From contig NZ_JARUBL010000001.1 of NCBI RefSeq assembly GCF_029626155.1, positions 1,612,001 through 1,676,000 of the forward strand: a stretch of DNA of 64,000 bases. Direction: 5' to 3'. The notes beneath the pieces are model-generated. The model saw only the letters and a list, made by a program, of their open reading frames with translations. It did no database searches and was not told the origin of the DNA. Positions 61,912 to 64,000 of this stretch are shown here, one piece after another; position 1 is the stretch's first letter, and the number at the start of each line of letters is the position of its first letter. Source of the stretch: Solwaraspora sp. WMMD1047 (GTDB taxonomy: Bacteria; Actinomycetota; Actinomycetes; Mycobacteriales; Micromonosporaceae). A program made the translations under genes and the position numbers.

Positions 61912-62865
61912 GTGACCGACACCAGCCCTGACGGCCCGACCGCCCGCCGGCACCGCCGGGCGCCCCGGCTGTCGCCGCGCTGGTTGGCCGCGACCGGGGT
62001 CGCCGTGCTGGCCGCCGTCGTCGGGGTCGCCCTCGCCGTGCAGTCCGGCGCACCGGCCTGCGCCGCCGGGCTGGCGGCACCGCCGGACGGCAGCACCCGG
62101 CAGGGCAAGGCCACCTTCTACGACTCCGGCGGCGCGGGCGGCAACTGCTCCTACCCGAGCGCCCCGGCCGACCGGATGTACGTCGCGCTCGGCCCCTCCG
62201 AGTACGCCGACGCGGCCGCCTGCGGCGGGTACCTCGACGTGACCGGTCCCAAGGGCAAGGTCCGGGTACTGGTGATGGACCGCTGCCCGGAGTGTCCCGC
62301 CGGGCACATCGACCTGTCGAAGGAGGCGTTCGCGAAGATCGCCGATCCGGTACAGGGGATCGTCCCGGTCAGCTACCGGGCGGTGGCGAACCCGTCCGGG
62401 GTCGGGCCGCTGACCTTCCGGATGAAGGACGGCACGTCGCAGTTCTGGTTCGCCGTCCTGGTCGGCGAGCACGGCAACGCCCTGCGTTCGGTGGAGGCGC
62501 GGTCGGGCGGTTCGGCCTGGCGGCCCGCCGACCGGCAGGACTACAACTACTGGGTCATCGACGGTGGGCTCGGCGCCGGGCCGTACAGCATCCGCGTCAC
62601 CGACGTGCGCGGGCAGCGGGCCGTCGCCCAGGGCATCAAGCTGCTGCCCGAGCAGACCCAGCGCAGCACCGTGCGGATGTACGGCGGCGGGTCCGCGCCC
62701 GGTCGGGCCGCCGCGTCGCCCACCCGCCGGTCGCCCGGCCCGCCGACCCCGACCCCCGCCGGCAGCCCATCCGGTACGCCGACCGCCGCGGCTGGCGTAC
62801 CCGTTGCTCCCGGGACCACCGCGGCGCCGGCGGCCGCGTCGGTGCCCGCCAGTTGCGACGGCTGA
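61912..62865 (+). CDS. Secreted expansin-like (EXLX1-type) protein
   Basis: 317 residues. The membrane-spanning signal/anchor is near 25-43 after a basic twin-Arg-free leader. The expansin D1 domain spans about 60-150, with GKATFYDSGGAGGNCSYPSA (Cys pair), ACGGYLDVTGPKGKVRVLVM and the catalytic-type Asp in MDRCPECPAGHIDLS. The D2 carbohydrate-binding domain covers about 155-265 with surface aromatics (FWFAVLV, YNYWVIDGG, GPYSIRVTD). A Pro/Thr/Ala tail of about 50 residues follows. Such proteins loosen cellulose without hydrolysis and are kin to plant expansins. GTG start at 61912. Confidence 0.85.
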   Translation: MTDTSPDGPTARRHRRAPRLSPRWLAATGVAVLAAVVGVALAVQSGAPACAAGLAAPPDGSTRQGKATFYDSGGAGGNCSYPSAPADRMYVALGPSEYADAAACGGYLDVTGPKGKVRVLVMDRCPECPAGHIDLSKEAFAKIADPVQGIVPVSYRAVANPSGVGPLTFRMKDGTSQFWFAVLVGEHGNALRSVEARSGGSAWRPADRQDYNYWVIDGGLGAGPYSIRVTDVRGQRAVAQGIKLLPEQTQRSTVRMYGGGSAPGRAAASPTRRSPGPPTPTPAGSPSGTPTAAAGVPVAPGTTAAPAAASVPASCDG

Positions 62866-62887
62866 CCCGGGTGGTCGGCCGTCGGGG

Positions 62888-63571
62888 TCAGGTGCTGGCG
62901 AACAGTGCTCCCCAGCCGGGCGCCTCGTCGGGGTCGCGGGCCCAGCCGGCGAGCAGGTTGGTGACGACCCGGTCGGAATCGTCGATGGTGGCCCGGGCCA
63001 GCTCCCGCAGCGCGTCCATCCCGGCCGCGGTCGGCCGCTCGACCGTGGCCTGCGCCTGCTCCGGGTCCAGCACCATTGCCCGGGCGATCGCGGTGGCGCC
63101 GCGCTTGCCGATCGCGGACGCCATCGACTCCAGGTGGCGCAGCGTGGTCAGGGCCGAGGCGGCGAACGAGTTCGCGGCCGACAGGCAGGCGGCGGCCGAA
63201 CCGGCCGCGGCGCTGGCCGCCGCGGTGGCGATCTGGTGCGCGAAGGCGGCCAGGATCGTCGACACCACCGCGTAGGCGACGACCAGCAGGAACAGCATGG
63301 TTCCGACGCAGAGCAGGGTCACCCCCACCACCACCGCGACCACCTGCGATCTGACGCCTGGCCGGTCGGGTCCGGCGCTGCGCCGGGCGTCGTCGAGCCG
63401 GTCGTGCAGGTCGAGCCAGTTGACGCCGGCCTGGATGATCGCCAGCGGGTCACACTGGTGGAAGTAGACGATCTGGGCGACCGGCCACGCGGACGGGATC
63501 ACCGCCGCGGCGACCGAGATCTCCACCATCGCCGTTCTCGCCGCGTCGGCGGCGGCGCTGCTCCGAGTCAT
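62888..63571 (-). CDS. Membrane protein of unknown function
   Basis: 227 residues. Two close hydrophobic stretches (about 80-115: VVAVVVGVTLLCVGTMLFLL, then VVAYAVVSTILAAF) suggest a membrane anchor or hairpin. The N-terminal part, VEISVAAAVIPSAWPVAQIV, may be amphipathic. The C-terminal 100 residues are Ala-rich helices ending in an Asp/Trp-containing tail. It resembles secretion-linked or cell-wall-associated actinobacterial proteins of the type near type VII loci, but no WXG or YxxxD/E signal is seen. ATG 63571 has GAGGAG upstream. First of a run with the two genes to the right. Confidence 0.62.
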   Translation of the reverse strand: MTRSSAAADAARTAMVEISVAAAVIPSAWPVAQIVYFHQCDPLAIIQAGVNWLDLHDRLDDARRSAGPDRPGVRSQVVAVVVGVTLLCVGTMLFLLVVAYAVVSTILAAFAHQIATAAASAAAGSAAACLSAANSFAASALTTLRHLESMASAIGKRGATAIARAMVLDPEQAQATVERPTAAGMDALRELARATIDDSDRVVTNLLAGWARDPDEAPGWGALFAST

Positions 63572-63625
63572 CCCACTCCTCGATGGTTGTCCTCGGTTGA
63601 TCCAGCGCCCCGGCACCCGGATTCG

Positions 63626-63883
63626 TTACGTGGCGGCGTCCGGGTCCTCGGCGGCACCCGCCAGCCGCGGCGTGGCGACACCGGATTGGTCCCGCCGGGC
63701 CGCCAGTTCGCCGGCCATGAACTGCGCCGCGGCGCGGTACGCGACCGCCAGGTGCGGGGAGACCGCGGCGTAGTTGCTCTCCTCGATCGCACCCGCCGCG
63801 GCCAGCGCCGCATCCGCCGCGTCGAGCGGGCTCGGCGCGGTCACCTCGTCGGCGGGCCGCCCAGCACTGTTCGACTCGGTCAT
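63626..63883 (-). CDS. Small acidic Ala-rich protein, unknown function
   Basis: 85 residues. A single helix-rich core, AADAALAAAGAIEESNYAAV, then HLAVAYRAAAQFMAGELAAR, and a disordered end. ATG 63883 has GGAAGGA four bases upstream. It lies 54 bases before the membrane protein gene and on the same strand as a partial gene at the window edge, so an operon is likely. It could be a small partner of the membrane protein; no evidence beyond position. Confidence 0.6.
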   Translation of the reverse strand: MTESNSAGRPADEVTAPSPLDAADAALAAAGAIEESNYAAVSPHLAVAYRAAAQFMAGELAARRDQSGVATPRLAGAAEDPDAAT

Positions 63884-63939
63884 GCCGTCCTTCCCATGGA
63901 ACTGCCGGCCGGGCCTGCGGCGCCGGGCCGGGCCTGCGG

Positions 63940-64000
63940 TCAGAGACCGAACTGGCGCCGCATCCGCTCGAACATCAGGTTCGTGTCCCGCGCCCCGGAG
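63940..64000 (-). CDS. Partial gene at window edge (C-terminus only)
   Basis: The last about 20 codons of a minus-strand gene are visible, ending ARDTNLMFERMRRQFGL before TGA at 63940-63942. The upstream part lies outside the window. 56 bases separate it from the small gene at 63883, consistent with an operon. No function can be read. Confidence 0.55.
   Translation of the reverse strand, partial: SGARDTNLMFERMRRQFGL

Overview
The window is very GC-rich actinobacterial DNA, most likely from a Micromonosporaceae genome (Micromonospora, Plantactinospora, Salinispora or a relative). Supporting signs are the GC-biased codon use, frequent GTG starts, DUF397/helix-turn-helix gene pairs, small DUF6244-like proteins, CBM2-tailed GH12 cellulase and expansin-like secreted proteins. 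The block pncB-clpS-DUF2017-mec-cysO-cysM-MBL-rph-rdgB has the gene order known from Mycobacterium tuberculosis Rv1330c-Rv1341. No rRNA, tRNA, CRISPR array, complete insertion sequence or prophage was recognised.

Layout. 0-10 kb: a Clp-N repeat protein, a TetR/UvrA-like (DrrC-type) resistance pair, an aminoglycoside phosphotransferase, LtrA, LysE, a metallophosphoesterase, a CGNR regulator and a NUDIX enzyme. 10-16 kb: an uncharacterised operon of small helical proteins ending in a frameshifted paralogue, a DUF397/helix-turn-helix pair, and a DivIVA-like protein coupled to a large Cys-rich protein of unknown role. 16-25 kb: a TipA-like MerR regulator with an early nonsense codon, a GH63-type glycosidase, an aldo/keto reductase, a GH12 cellulase under a CebR-type box, and an IclR-controlled KDPG aldolase/KDG kinase operon. 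25-29 kb: an FAD monooxygenase, cytochrome oxidase subunit I and an MFS transporter. 29-43 kb: NAD salvage (pncA, pncB), a large LuxR-type regulator, a GTPase-like protein with a degenerate P-loop, and the conserved clpS to rdgB block with the Mec-CysO-CysM cysteine pathway. 43-50 kb: a TetR/ABC exporter pair, a second helix-turn-helix/DUF397 pair with three small Cys-rich genes, and an AbiE-type toxin-antitoxin module between 127-bp direct repeats. 51-60 kb: a complete histidine utilisation operon led by an RpiR-type regulator. 60-64 kb: a methyltransferase, a MOSC protein, a secreted expansin-like protein and uncharacterised genes at the right edge.

How genes work together. RpiR-HutU-M20 hydrolase-HutF-(HutI-HutH) should take histidine to glutamate through formimidoylglutamate and formylglutamate. 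HutI and HutH lie in one reading frame. Mec, CysO and CysM form the sulfur-carrier-dependent cysteine pathway, and CysO here has a 21-residue tail after its diglycine. GH12, GH63 and expansin-like genes point to plant polysaccharide use.

Most unusual points: the toxin-antitoxin island with its duplicated, deleted left flank; the HutI-HutH single frame with an internal ribosome binding site; the CysO tail; the small-protein operon at 10-12 kb; the DivIVA/Cys-rich pair at 14-16 kb; and a MerR-type promoter with a 19-bp spacer at 5.5 kb. All functions are inferred by reading translated sequence. No database search was run.
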